64,000 nucleotides of DNA, taken from JAVJST01 sp965229715. GTDB lineage: Bacteria; Pseudomonadota; Alphaproteobacteria; Rhodospirillales; Casp-alpha2. Under the pieces are notes generated by a model. It was not told the DNA's origin, made no database searches, and worked only from the letters and a program-made list of their open reading frames with translations. How positions within the stretch are numbered: position 1 is the first letter of the stretch; each line of letters opens with the position of its first letter. Location of the stretch: assembly GCA_965229715.1 (NCBI GenBank), contig CBDDJL010000002.1, positions 744,001 to 808,000 on the forward strand, in the 5' to 3' direction. A program made the position numbers and the translations under genes. Positions 18,093 through 26,997 of the stretch are shown piece after piece.

Positions 18093-19246
18093 CGACTGAC
18101 GTTGTCGCGTTGACACAGAAACTGATCCAGACGGAAGGGCTGTCCGGTCAGGAAGGCGCCGTCGCTGATGTGGTCGAGGAGACAATGAAGACGCTCGGCT
18201 TTCGCGACGTTTCGCGGGACGAATACGGTAATGTCGTCGGCCGCGTGGGCCCGCCAGGTAATCGCACGGCGCTTCTATTCGACGGCCACATGGATGTTGT
18301 TCCGGTCACCGGCGAATGGACCGTCGATCCGTTCGGCGCCGAAATCATCGATGGACGCCTATTCGGGCGGGGTTCGACCGATATGAAGGGCGGCCTTGCA
18401 GCAGCGATTTGCGGTGTCGCGTCCGCCGCCGCGTCCGGCGAGCTGGTGCACGAAGTGGCCGTCAGCGCATCCGTTATGGAAGAAACCATCGAGGGCGTCG
18501 CGCTGGGCAGTGTACTCGACGAATTGAACCCGCGCATGGTGGTGATCTGCGAGCCCTCGAGCCTGTCAATCAAGACCGGACAGCGCGGGCGCATCGAATG
18601 TCTGCTCAGGGTCACGGGTAAGCCGTCCCACGCCGCGCATCCGGACAAGGGCATCAATCCGATCGACCTGTCGGCCAGAGGGCTGGAAGCGCTTCGGGAG
18701 ATGACTCTGCCTCGCCAGGAAGGCTTCGGCGACGCCATTCTGGTCGCCACGGACATTATTACCGATCCCTATCCGTCGATCTCGCTTATCCCCAACTCGG
18801 CGACCATCCGCTTCGATCGACGCATTCTGCCGGGTGAGACGGTGGACAGTGTTTTCAACGCCATGCAGGACGTGTTGGATAACGTCGATCCTCACGCCTT
18901 TTCCCTGTCGGTTTCGCGCGATCCGATCAGGACATTTACCGACAAGGAGGTCGCAAGTCCGCGATTTTTGCCCGCGTGGGAGATCGACGCCAAGCATGAC
19001 CTCGTACAGGCGGCGAAGTCGAGCGTCACGGGCGCCGGCTGCGACGTGAAAACGGGCGTCTATGGCTTTTGCACCAACGGATCCGAATCAGCAGGACAAC
19101 GCAATATTCCAACGATCGGGATCGGGCCCGGTAACGAATCCGACGCCCATATCATCGACGAGTCCGTTTCAATCGAAGAATTGAAAAAGGCCGCGACAAT
19201 CTATGAGCAACTCTCTCTTCAACTTGCAGGAAAGGCGATGTCATGA
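18089..19246 (+). CDS. M20 family metallohydrolase (ArgE/DapE-like deacylase)
   Basis: 385 aa from ATG 18089, overlapping the upstream stop. Zinc and catalytic motifs are DGHMDVVP (His, Asp), GRGSTDMKGG (bridging Asp), MEETIEG (catalytic Glu pair) and a C-terminal HIIDE. A dimerisation domain interrupts the catalytic domain at about residues 185-290. Family members remove acyl groups from amino acids (acetylornithine, succinyl-diaminopimelate) or cleave carbamoyl or peptide bonds. Following directly on the M24 enzyme it probably performs the second hydrolysis of the pathway (inference). Its stop overlaps the E1-alpha start. Confidence 0.88.
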   Translation: MTTDVVALTQKLIQTEGLSGQEGAVADVVEETMKTLGFRDVSRDEYGNVVGRVGPPGNRTALLFDGHMDVVPVTGEWTVDPFGAEIIDGRLFGRGSTDMKGGLAAAICGVASAAASGELVHEVAVSASVMEETIEGVALGSVLDELNPRMVVICEPSSLSIKTGQRGRIECLLRVTGKPSHAAHPDKGINPIDLSARGLEALREMTLPRQEGFGDAILVATDIITDPYPSISLIPNSATIRFDRRILPGETVDSVFNAMQDVLDNVDPHAFSLSVSRDPIRTFTDKEVASPRFLPAWEIDAKHDLVQAAKSSVTGAGCDVKTGVYGFCTNGSESAGQRNIPTIGIGPGNESDAHIIDESVSIEELKKAATIYEQLSLQLAGKAMS

Positions 19247-20226
19247 CGGTCAATACGTCCGACCTTCTCGACATGTACAAGAAAATGGCACTGATCCGTG
19301 TATCGGAAGAGACACTGATCAGCCTGTTCGAGAAGGCCGAAATGCCGGGGTTTATTCATTCGTATCTCGGCGAAGAGGCAACGGGTGTCGGCATATGTCA
19401 CGCACTCGAAAAGAACGATATCATTACGTCCACGCACCGTGGGCACGGCCACGTGATTGCCAAGGGCGCCGACCTCAACCTCTTTTTTGCCGAGCTCTAC
19501 GGCAAGAAACAGGGGTATTGCAAAGGCAAGGGCGGCTCCATGCATGTTGCCGATTTCGACCTCGGCATTCTCGGTGCCAACGGCATTGTCGGCGGCGGCA
19601 TTCCGATCGCCGCCGGGGCGGCGCTGGCATCGAAGATCAAGGGCGAAAACAAGGTTTCGGTTACATTCTTCGGTGACGGCGCGACAGACACAGGATCGTT
19701 CCACGAGTCGCTGAACCTGGCCGCGACCTGGGACCTGCCGGTGGTCTTCATCGCCGAAAACAACGGTTTTGCGGACTTCATCCGGCAGAGCGACCACCAA
19801 AAGATCGAGAAGATTTCGATACGCGCCGAGGCCTACGGCATGCCGGGCGTGACCGTCGACGGGAACGACGTTGAGGCCGTCAACGAAGCTGCACACACGG
19901 CGGTCGGACGGGCGCGAGAGGGTAAGGGACCCACGTTGATTGAGTGCGTTACCTACCGCTGGCGCGGCCACTACGAAGGCGATCCGCAGCCCTATCGTTC
20001 CCAGGAAGAAGTCGAGGAGTGGAAAAAGCGGGATCCGCTTCTGGCCGCCGCAAACAAGCTGCGCGATCGCGGCGAAGTTGACGACGATAGTCTGAAGGCG
20101 ATCGATGAGGAGATTCGCGACACGGTCCAGAAGGCGATCGATTTCGCCAAGGGTGCGGACGACCCGGTGCCACAGTCGGCGCTGGAGGATGTGTATTCGG
20201 ATCTAGTCGTGGAGGACTGGCAATGA
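19243..20226 (+). CDS. Thiamine-pyrophosphate dehydrogenase E1 component, alpha subunit (AcoA/PdhA type)
   Basis: 327 aa, ATG overlapping the M20 stop. The TPP-binding motif runs from FFGDGATDTG to FIAENNGF (GDG...N). The conserved HRGHGH and GKGGSMH segments of the E1-alpha family are present. Paired with the beta subunit encoded directly after, it decarboxylates a 2-oxoacid or cleaves acetoin and passes the acyl group to a lipoyl carrier. The lipoyl-hydrolase protein at 21953 resembles AcoC, which favours acetoin-dehydrogenase-like chemistry. The real substrate in this operon is unknown. Confidence 0.9.
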   Translation: MTVNTSDLLDMYKKMALIRVSEETLISLFEKAEMPGFIHSYLGEEATGVGICHALEKNDIITSTHRGHGHVIAKGADLNLFFAELYGKKQGYCKGKGGSMHVADFDLGILGANGIVGGGIPIAAGAALASKIKGENKVSVTFFGDGATDTGSFHESLNLAATWDLPVVFIAENNGFADFIRQSDHQKIEKISIRAEAYGMPGVTVDGNDVEAVNEAAHTAVGRAREGKGPTLIECVTYRWRGHYEGDPQPYRSQEEVEEWKKRDPLLAAANKLRDRGEVDDDSLKAIDEEIRDTVQKAIDFAKGADDPVPQSALEDVYSDLVVEDWQ

Positions 20227-21188
20227 AGCTGAGTTATTCGAAGGCGGTCGCCCTCGCACTTGAGGAGGCGATGGCGGAAGATCCGACCGTGTTTTGTCTC
20301 GGCGAGGATGTTGGTTACGGCGGTGCCTACGGGGCGACCCAGGGGCTTCGCGACAAGTTTGGTTACGACCGGGTTCGCGATACCCCTATTTCCGAGTCCG
20401 CGATCGTCGGTTTTTCGGTCGGCGCATCGATGAACGGTATGCGGCCGGTGGCGGAAATCATGCATATGGATTTCATCACCTGCGCCATGGACCAGGTGGT
20501 GAATCAGGCGGCGAAGATGCGCTACATGTTTGGCGGCAAGACCGATGTAGCGATGGTCGTGCGCTGCGGCGTCGGGGGCTACCTCAACGCGGCGGCACAG
20601 CACAGCCAGTCGCTTGAGGCCTGGTTCACCCACGTGCCGGGCCTGAAGGTGATGGCGGCTGGAACGGCGCGGGACATTCGCTCTGTATTGCGCGCCGCGA
20701 TCCGCGACGACAATCCCGTCATCGTTCTTGAAGCGCTCGGGCTCTATGAAACCAGCGACGAGGTCCCGGAGGCGGATATCGGCCTCAAGGTCGGCGATTG
20801 CGACATCAAGCGCCGTGGCGACGACGTGACCATCGTGACCTGGGGATCCGTGGTGCCGATTGTCATGGACGCCGTGCGTGCGCTGGAGAAGCAGAAAATC
20901 TCGTGCGAGGTGATTGATCTGCTGTCGTTGTGGCCATGGGACGAGAAGACGGTTCTCGATTCCGTCTGGCGCACCAACAACCTCGTCGTCGTTCATCAGG
21001 CGCCGAAACGCGGTGGCTTCGGCGCCGAAATCGCCGCGACAATTGCTGAGAAGAACATGGAGGAGCTCGAGAATCCCATCGTTCGAATCGGATCTCTCAA
21101 CGCCCCGGTGCCGTTTTCACCGACGCTTGAAAGCTATGTCCTTCCGTCATCGGAGAGAGTAGTCGATGCCGTCAAATCCCTCCTTTGA
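20223..21188 (+). CDS. Thiamine-pyrophosphate dehydrogenase E1 component, beta subunit (AcoB/PdhB type)
   Basis: 321 aa, ATG overlapping the alpha stop by 4 bp. Transketolase-like pyrimidine domain at residues 1-180 (FCLGEDVGYGGAYGAT, DTPISESAIVG) and a C-terminal transketolase domain (TIVTWGSVVPIVMDA, VIDLLSLWPWD). It completes the alpha2beta2 E1. No dihydrolipoamide dehydrogenase (E3) gene lies in the window, so the complex must borrow one from elsewhere or have lost it at the IS junction downstream. Confidence 0.9.
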   Translation: MKLSYSKAVALALEEAMAEDPTVFCLGEDVGYGGAYGATQGLRDKFGYDRVRDTPISESAIVGFSVGASMNGMRPVAEIMHMDFITCAMDQVVNQAAKMRYMFGGKTDVAMVVRCGVGGYLNAAAQHSQSLEAWFTHVPGLKVMAAGTARDIRSVLRAAIRDDNPVIVLEALGLYETSDEVPEADIGLKVGDCDIKRRGDDVTIVTWGSVVPIVMDAVRALEKQKISCEVIDLLSLWPWDEKTVLDSVWRTNNLVVVHQAPKRGGFGAEIAATIAEKNMEELENPIVRIGSLNAPVPFSPTLESYVLPSSERVVDAVKSLL

Positions 21189-21933
21189 TCTCGCCGGCGT
21201 GCGGGTCCTCGTTACCGGCGCCGGGCGCGGTCTCGGGCGAGGCATTGCGGCGGCGCTCGCAGACTGGGGCGCCTTGGTCCATGCAACGGATGTCCATGCG
21301 GACAATATTGCCGAAACCGAGGCGCAGATCCGAGGCGCCGGTGGAACGGCCAGTTCCGGTATCGTCGATGTGGCGGACGAGGCATCGGTCGATGCAGCCG
21401 TCGCCAATGCGCTCAGCGTGCTTGGCGGCATCGACCTGCTGGTCAACAACGCGGGCGTGATTTCCGTCTGCACCGTCATCGATATGACGCTCGCCGACTG
21501 GAAGCGCGTTCTTGATGTCAACGCGACCGGGACGTTCCTCGTCTCGCGCGCTGTCGCCCGGCACATGGTCGATGCCGGCGGCGGGGGCAGCATCGTCTCC
21601 ATTGCATCCATTGGCGGCAAAGTCGGTGATCCGAAGCTCGCCCATTATTCCGCGTCCAAGTTCGCCATTGTCGGCTTCACGCAGGCATTGGCGCGCGAAC
21701 TTGGCGAGCATGACATCACCGTCAACGCGGTTTGTCCCGGCGTCGTCGAAACGCAGATGATCGACCTGCTTGCCAAGGAATGGAGCGACGGTCAGGGCGA
21801 GCTGACGGCGATACAGGCAATCGACCGACCGCAAACGCCAATCGACATCGCAGGCGCGATCGCATTCCTGCATCAAGCGCGGTCCATCACGGGTCAGGCC
21901 ATCAACGTTGATGGCGGCACTGTATTTCACTGA
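21166..21933 (+). CDS. Short-chain dehydrogenase/reductase
   Basis: 255 aa, overlapping the E1-beta gene by 23 bp. Classical SDR: cofactor motif VTGAGRGLGRG, structural NNAG, catalytic Ser in SIASIGG and YSASK. The family oxidises or reduces alcohols and ketones with NAD(P). In acetoin loci the comparable position holds an acetoin or butanediol dehydrogenase, so it may feed or drain the E1 substrate (inference). The operon spacing of 19 bp to the next gene indicates cotranscription. Confidence 0.9.
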   Translation: MPSNPSFDLAGVRVLVTGAGRGLGRGIAAALADWGALVHATDVHADNIAETEAQIRGAGGTASSGIVDVADEASVDAAVANALSVLGGIDLLVNNAGVISVCTVIDMTLADWKRVLDVNATGTFLVSRAVARHMVDAGGGGSIVSIASIGGKVGDPKLAHYSASKFAIVGFTQALARELGEHDITVNAVCPGVVETQMIDLLAKEWSDGQGELTAIQAIDRPQTPIDIAGAIAFLHQARSITGQAINVDGGTVFH

Positions 21934-21952
21934 TTTTGGAGATTGAACGACG

Positions 21953-23095
21953 ATGAGCGGCGAAAAATTCAAACCCGTAATCATGCCCAAATGGGGACTC
22001 GCCATGCACGAAGGAAAGCTGGTCGAGTGGTGTGTCGAGCCAGGCGGAACCATTCAGGAAGGTGATGATCTCTGCGAAATCGAGACCGACAAGATCACCA
22101 ATGTTATGGAAGCTCCGTACTCCGGCACCCTTGTCCGCGCCATTGCCGACCTGGATGAGCAGGTTGTATGCGGTGCGCTCATCGGCGTCATTGCAGAGGC
22201 CGGAACCAACGCTCCGGACGAAGAGGTCGACGCCTTCGTCACAGCCTATCTGGAGGCCAACCCCGTCGGCGGCGACGACGATGCGGATGACGCCATGGAT
22301 TACGAAATTGCGAACTGCGACGGTATTTCGATCGCGTACACCAAGAGCGGCGAAGGCGATGACCACGTGGTTCTGATCCACGGCTTCGGCGGCGACCGTA
22401 ATAACTGGATGATGACGCAGGAGGCACTGTCCGACGTCGCCACGGTATGGGCGATCGATTTGCCCGGTCATGGCGCTTCGGACAAGGCCGTGCCGGCGGC
22501 GGGCGCGCCGGGCGACTTGGCGAAGACGGCTCTCGCGTTTCTCGATGCCAACGGCATCGACGCGGCACACCTCGTCGCCCATTCCTACGGCGGCGCTGTC
22601 GCGCTATGCATGCTGGAGGCGGCAAGAGAGCGCGTCCTGTCCGTTTCGTTGATCGCGCCGGCAGCGCTCGGCGGCAGCGTCAACGCAGACTACATCGAAA
22701 GTTTCCAAAAAGCTGCGCGGCGGAAGGATCTGATGCCTGTCTTGCAAACCCTAGTCGCAGACACCGATTTGATTTCGCGCGAAATGGTCAGCGACCTGCT
22801 GGCCTATAAGCGGGAAGACGGCGTCACGGAGGCGCTTGCGGCGATCGGCGCCGCGGCGTTCGACGGCGCCAAACAGCGGCTCGACTTGCGCGATGCACTG
22901 TCCATTCTGCCTGTGGACAAGGTGCTCATCGTCTGGGGCAGCGAGGACCGCATCGTGCCCATGGCCGAGACGCCTGAGCTGCCCGAGGGTTTTGTAGTCC
23001 GGATCATCGAAGGAGCTGGCCATATGCCGCAACTCGAGAAACCCGGTGAGACGAACGAACTGCTTCGAGAGATAATTTTGGGATTGTCACGTTAA
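21953..23095 (+). CDS. Lipoyl-domain alpha/beta hydrolase, AcoC-like acyltransferase
   Basis: 380 aa. Residues 5-80 are a lipoyl domain with the lipoylated Lys in IETDKITNV. After a short Asp-rich linker comes an alpha/beta hydrolase (oxyanion IHGFGGD, nucleophile AHSYGG, catalytic His in GAGHMPQ). This two-domain layout matches the acetoin dehydrogenase dihydrolipoyl acetyltransferase. The last residues and the stop codon (LSR-stop) are encoded by an IS6-like terminal repeat that starts at about 23080, so the native C-terminus has been replaced by a few residues. The catalytic parts look intact. Confidence 0.88.
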   Translation: MSGEKFKPVIMPKWGLAMHEGKLVEWCVEPGGTIQEGDDLCEIETDKITNVMEAPYSGTLVRAIADLDEQVVCGALIGVIAEAGTNAPDEEVDAFVTAYLEANPVGGDDDADDAMDYEIANCDGISIAYTKSGEGDDHVVLIHGFGGDRNNWMMTQEALSDVATVWAIDLPGHGASDKAVPAAGAPGDLAKTALAFLDANGIDAAHLVAHSYGGAVALCMLEAARERVLSVSLIAPAALGGSVNADYIESFQKAARRKDLMPVLQTLVADTDLISREMVSDLLAYKREDGVTEALAAIGAAAFDGAKQRLDLRDALSILPVDKVLIVWGSEDRIVPMAETPELPEGFVVRIIEGAGHMPQLEKPGETNELLREIILGLSR

Positions 23096-23304
23096 CTGCT
23101 GGTGATGCTGTTGGCGATCGGTAGGTTGGTCTTGATGAACCCGATCTCTTGCAGCCGCCACCGTTTCCCGCCTGCAGTCATCCAGTATGCCGTATGGCTC
23201 TACTACCGCTTTACCTTACCTTGAGCTATCGCGATGTAGAGGGACTGCTGGCTGAGCGAGGAATTGACGTACTCTACGAAACAGTTCGGCGTTGGTGCCT
23301 GAAG
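23080..23304 (+). pseudogene. 5' remnant of an IS6-family element
   Basis: The left end (23080-23096) matches the 17-bp IS repeat of the 9465 element with one mismatch. A transposase start at ATG 23135 (MNPISCSRHRFPP) is followed by WLYYRFTL, and then a duplicated TTACC shifts the frame before LSYRDVEGLL. The remnant ends at TVRRWCLK where another IS begins. It is a dead fragment. Confidence 0.8.
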
Positions 23305-24110
23305 GGCACTGTCAGAGGAATGTTGGCAGACGTCAGAAATTGACGACGCGCGGAACATCAAGCTGCGAGTTGACGCCATTCGGCCAAGGCGGCGGAACGG
23401 TTCTGCTTGAAGATGTTACGGTTGGTTAGGTGGCGCTCAAGATTGAAGTGGTTGTGAACTGAGGCGTGGACGGCTACGAACTTCTGCAGAGCCTTTGTGT
23501 CTCTGAACTGGGCCATCGCACCCTCACGTCGTCGAAACGGCTGGTGTGAGTTCTCCGCCCGATTATTGAGCCAACGATCACAGGCCTGATCGACCGCATT
23601 GCCGATGACCTTCATCGCTGCCCGGTAAGACCGCAACCTTTCCGTGACGATCGATGCCGGTCGACCATAACGCTTCATCGTACGTTTCAGAAAACTGAGC
23701 GCGGCCTTTCGATCCCGCCACTTGGTGACGAAAACCTCAAGCACTTCGCCTTCATGATCTACGGCACGCCAGAGATAGTGCGTTTCCCCGTTAATCCGCA
23801 CGAACACCTCGTCCAAATGCCAACGCCAGTTTGAATACGAGCGATGTTGAACTCGCCGTTTTCTAATCTCAGCTGCAAACATCGACCCGAACCGATTCCA
23901 CCAGAAACGAACGGTTTCGTGACAGACGTCGATGCCGCGTTCGAAGAGTAAGTCCTCGACCTGCCGCAGTGATAATGGATATCGGATATACATTATCACC
24001 GCGAGCCGAATGATCTCGGGGGATGTCTTGAAATAGCGGAATGGATTTCTCATCCAGCGACGTTAAGAATCCAACTGTGCTGGCTCAAGCCAGTTTCTTC
24101 TGACACCGCC
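23305..24110 (-). mobile_element. IS6-family insertion sequence (806 bp)
   Basis: The ends are imperfect inverted repeats (GGCACTGTCAGAGGAA and, read inward from 24110, GGCGGTGTCAGAAGAA). It sits between fragments of two other IS6-like copies, one on each side. Flanking 8-mers differ, so the copies probably met by recombination rather than by one clean insertion. Confidence 0.75.
23358..24053 (-). CDS. IS6-family transposase, full length, second catalytic Asp replaced
   Basis: 231 aa from ATG 24053 (MRNPFRYFKTSPEIIRLAV), the usual IS6 transposase length, with the N-terminal HTH region, WHLDEVF and NRAENSHQPFRRRE. At the second catalytic position the sequence reads VTERLRSY (codon GAA) where the two related copies at 24111 and 43053 read TDRLR. 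The triad is thus D-E-E instead of D-D-E, which may weaken or abolish activity. Otherwise the frame is intact. Confidence 0.85.
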   Translation of the reverse strand: MRNPFRYFKTSPEIIRLAVIMYIRYPLSLRQVEDLLFERGIDVCHETVRFWWNRFGSMFAAEIRKRRVQHRSYSNWRWHLDEVFVRINGETHYLWRAVDHEGEVLEVFVTKWRDRKAALSFLKRTMKRYGRPASIVTERLRSYRAAMKVIGNAVDQACDRWLNNRAENSHQPFRRREGAMAQFRDTKALQKFVAVHASVHNHFNLERHLTNRNIFKQNRSAALAEWRQLAA

Positions 24111-24499
24111 TTCTGAGGAAAGCAATGAAGCGATATGGGCGTCCGAAGGTGATTATGACGGACCGTCTTCGCTTTTATAGCGCCGTGATGAGGGTAATCG
24201 GCAACGCGGCACACCAGGTGACCGGGCGTTGGCTCAACAATCGGGTTGAAAACTCGCATCAACCGTTCCGGCGGCGAGAACGGGCAATGGCGAAATTCAG
24301 GAGTGCCGAATCGCTTCAGAAATTCGCCTCGATCCACGCTTCAATCCACAACCACGTCAATCAGGAACGCCATCTCTACGACCGCCAAACCTTTAAACTC
24401 AACCGCACCGCGGCCTTGGCCGAGTGGCGTGATCTTGTGGCCTGAGACACTGCCTATCACCGCCTACTTGAGGTCAGCATAATTTCCTCTGACAATGCC
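24111..24499 (+). pseudogene. 3' remnant of an IS6-family element
   Basis: Encodes only the C-terminal half of a transposase (MKRYGRPKVIMTDRLRFY ... NRVENSHQPFRRRERAMA ... EWRDLVA, stop 24445) and ends in the IS terminus AATTTCCTCTGACAATGCC. It is nearly identical to 43426-43807, so both derive from the same IS type. Confidence 0.85.
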
Positions 24500-24507
24500 A
24501 TTAAACT

Positions 24508-24906
24508 TTATGCCCGGATGTCGATAGTCGGGGGCGGTGACTTATCGGGGCGGTCGTAAAGCGCTGAAACTTGCTGCGGCGTGACATCACGCTCCCCGGC
24601 CATCAAACTCAGGATCACCGGCGGCGGCCCGGCCAATCGGGTCAGGCTGGACGGATGCGGGCCATTCAGCAGGTGTTCCGGATCGCGACTCGACGCCGCG
24701 CCCGCGACTCCGACGAACTGACGACCGGTATTCCTTACCTGTGCGCCGCTCGAATAATCGCCACGTGATGATGCGGCGCTTGGCGCACCGATCGGCTCTG
24801 CCGCTCTCGTCGGGGCGGAAACCCCGGACTGAATGGTCTCGGGCGGAGGCGGCAGTGAGATAAGCACCGCGTAGCGTTCGTAATCGAGTGGAGCAATGGA
24901 CAACAT
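24508..24906 (-). CDS. Hypothetical Pro/Ser-rich protein
   Basis: 132 aa from ATG 24906. The main support is a good ribosome-binding site (GAGGAG about 10 bp upstream). The product is Pro-, Ser- and Ala-rich with no signal peptide, membrane helix or recognisable domain, and looks largely disordered. It ends 9 bp from the IS remnant, so its 3' end could have been altered by that insertion. No function can be proposed. Confidence 0.4.
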   Translation of the reverse strand: MLSIAPLDYERYAVLISLPPPPETIQSGVSAPTRAAEPIGAPSAASSRGDYSSGAQVRNTGRQFVGVAGAASSRDPEHLLNGPHPSSLTRLAGPPPVILSLMAGERDVTPQQVSALYDRPDKSPPPTIDIRA

Positions 24907-25175
24907 GGCGGTTGGCTCCTCTAGAACGGGCGTCCAACGGCAATCGATGTATCAGCCTGTGTTTAGGCCGCCAAATGAGGTCGAAATTTGTCGACCCCGG
25001 GGTAATCGGTTGGCGGCGATCCGCAATTCGCGCATGCGAAATCCGGTTCGGCGTATGTCATTACGATATCGCCTAATCATTTCGGGTCGACCCGAACGCG
25101 TGATCGTGCCCCGATATTTACCTTAAAGACGATTGTCGCGGAATTTCGTTACACCAGATGTGTCGATGATCGGCG

Positions 25176-26063
25176 TTATTTTGCCGGCCGCACGCGGACG
25201 TTTCGATTCACCAGGACGACGCCAGACAGAGCCAGGATGATGCCGGTGATTCCCAACCATCCAATGGTTTCCCCGTACAACAGTACGCCCATCGAAAGTC
25301 CGAATATCGGGATCAGGAAGCTGAAGGCATTCGCCCGGTTCAGTGGCACCTTTTTGAGGATTGAGTACCAGAGCCAGTAGACCAGCGCGGTGCCGGGTAG
25401 GCTCAAACCGACCAGGGCAAATAGAAACTGGCTCGACCACGTGATATCACCGGGCCGTTCGCTGATCGCCGCGACAACCATTAGGGGAAGCGCGCCGATG
25501 AGCAGTTGAAACCCCATCGCCATGAAGACATCGATCTCTCCAGCGATCCGTTTGATCAACACATTGCTCACAGTGATGCCAAAAGCCGCGAGTACGATAT
25601 AGGCGATTCCGATCGCGTAACTGCCGGTTGTTGCCGCCAAGAACTGCGGCACGGTGATCAAAACGATCCCGCAAAAGCCAAGCAGTAGGCCGGATTTGCC
25701 GATCAGACCAAGCCGCTCACCTAGAAACATGCTGGCGAGAACGGCGGCCAGCAAGGGCTGGGTGTTGGCGATGACCGTGGCGATGCCCGGGGACACGAAC
25801 TCGGCGGCGTGAAACATCCCGAGAAACCCCAGCGTTGTCGCGCCAAGGCCAACAGCCGTCAAAATCGCCCAAATGCGGGTACCCCGGGGCATCGGGCGCC
25901 CAAGAACCAGTGCGATCCCGACGAGAGTGATCCCGGCCAGAACAGCGCGAAGGGTTGCAAACGTCAGGTGTGGTGCGGACGATATGCCGACGGTAATCAA
26001 CGGAAAACAGATGGCCCACAACAACATGGCCAGGACGATGAGCGCGGCGTCGGATAGTTTCAC
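25176..26063 (-). CDS. DMT-superfamily transporter (EamA type)
   Basis: 295 aa, GTG start at 26063. Ten hydrophobic helices arranged as two EamA repeats; characteristic segments are GVLLYGETIGWLGITG near the C-terminus and PLLAAVLASMFLGERL in the first repeat. The family exports or exchanges amino acids, purines or other metabolites across the inner membrane. Standing alone between non-coding spacers, it gives no clue to its substrate. Confidence 0.87.
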   Translation of the reverse strand: MKLSDAALIVLAMLLWAICFPLITVGISSAPHLTFATLRAVLAGITLVGIALVLGRPMPRGTRIWAILTAVGLGATTLGFLGMFHAAEFVSPGIATVIANTQPLLAAVLASMFLGERLGLIGKSGLLLGFCGIVLITVPQFLAATTGSYAIGIAYIVLAAFGITVSNVLIKRIAGEIDVFMAMGFQLLIGALPLMVVAAISERPGDITWSSQFLFALVGLSLPGTALVYWLWYSILKKVPLNRANAFSFLIPIFGLSMGVLLYGETIGWLGITGIILALSGVVLVNRNVRVRPAK

Positions 26064-26200
26064 GAATTACTCCTTATCACCATGCGCTGTTTTTGGTGTC
26101 TGTCATCGTATGTCGCAGTCGGCAAACGAATATGCACCGGTTGTCGTTGGGTACCTGCTAACATGTCGGTCTCGTCGTAATACCGGAGCGCAAAATCGAA

Positions 26201-26932
26201 ATGATCACCGAGCAATTTGTTTGGCTGATATGGTCGAGCGCTTTCCTCGCACCATGGCTCATGATCTTCGTCATCTTCCCCAGCCACCGCAAGACCATGG
26301 TCTGGGCAAGTCTCTTTACGACGCCCTTCGGCCTGACCGAGCCGCTGTTCGTGCCCGAATACTGGAACCCACCAAGTTTGTTTGACCTCGCATCGAAGAC
26401 GGGGTTCGACATCGAGAGCCTGATCTTCTGCTTCGGGATCGGCGGCATAGGCGCCGTGCTGTACAACGTGCTCACGCGCCAGAGTCGTCAGGTATCGATT
26501 GGATCCGAGCGGTATCAGTCACGTCATCGGTTCCATTTCTGGGCTCTGTCGGCGCCGTTTCTCTCATTCCCGGTTCTCTACGCGTTCCCCTGGAATCCGA
26601 TCTATCCCTCTATCGCCGCCATGACGATCGGGACCGTAACGACGATGCTTTGCCGGCCCGACCTGATGCGCAAGACGTGGATCGGCGGAATCCTGTTTCT
26701 AGCATACTATGTCGTATTCCTTTTAGGGCTTGAAGTAATCTCGCCCGGCTACATCGCGCGGGTCTGGGTGCTTGAGGCGTTATCTGGCGTGAGTATTGTT
26801 GGCATGCCCATTGAGGAGCTGTTGTTCGCAATAACCTTCGGCGCTTACTGGTCGGGCGTCTATGAACACTTCACTTGGAAAAAGGCGGCCGCGGACCATG
26901 ATGTTTCAATCAGTTCGACGCCCACACCGTGA
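26201..26932 (+). CDS. Lycopene-cyclase-domain membrane protein
   Basis: 243 aa with about seven transmembrane helices. The C-terminal part carries a signature (MPIEELLFAITFG) close to the PxEE(L)xF motif of heterodimeric-type CrtYc/CrtYd and CarR lycopene cyclases. Two such domains seem to be fused, each with a charged or aromatic motif. No other carotenoid gene (crtE, crtB, crtI) is within the window, so the real substrate is uncertain. It starts 137 bp from, and divergent to, the DMT transporter. Confidence 0.7.
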   Translation: MITEQFVWLIWSSAFLAPWLMIFVIFPSHRKTMVWASLFTTPFGLTEPLFVPEYWNPPSLFDLASKTGFDIESLIFCFGIGGIGAVLYNVLTRQSRQVSIGSERYQSRHRFHFWALSAPFLSFPVLYAFPWNPIYPSIAAMTIGTVTTMLCRPDLMRKTWIGGILFLAYYVVFLLGLEVISPGYIARVWVLEALSGVSIVGMPIEELLFAITFGAYWSGVYEHFTWKKAAADHDVSISSTPTP

Positions 26933-26997
26933 TCCTTAAGGCGTAGAATCGTCGAGTCCCTGTCCACTACAGTTATCTGGCGACACCAAAAGGTCCG

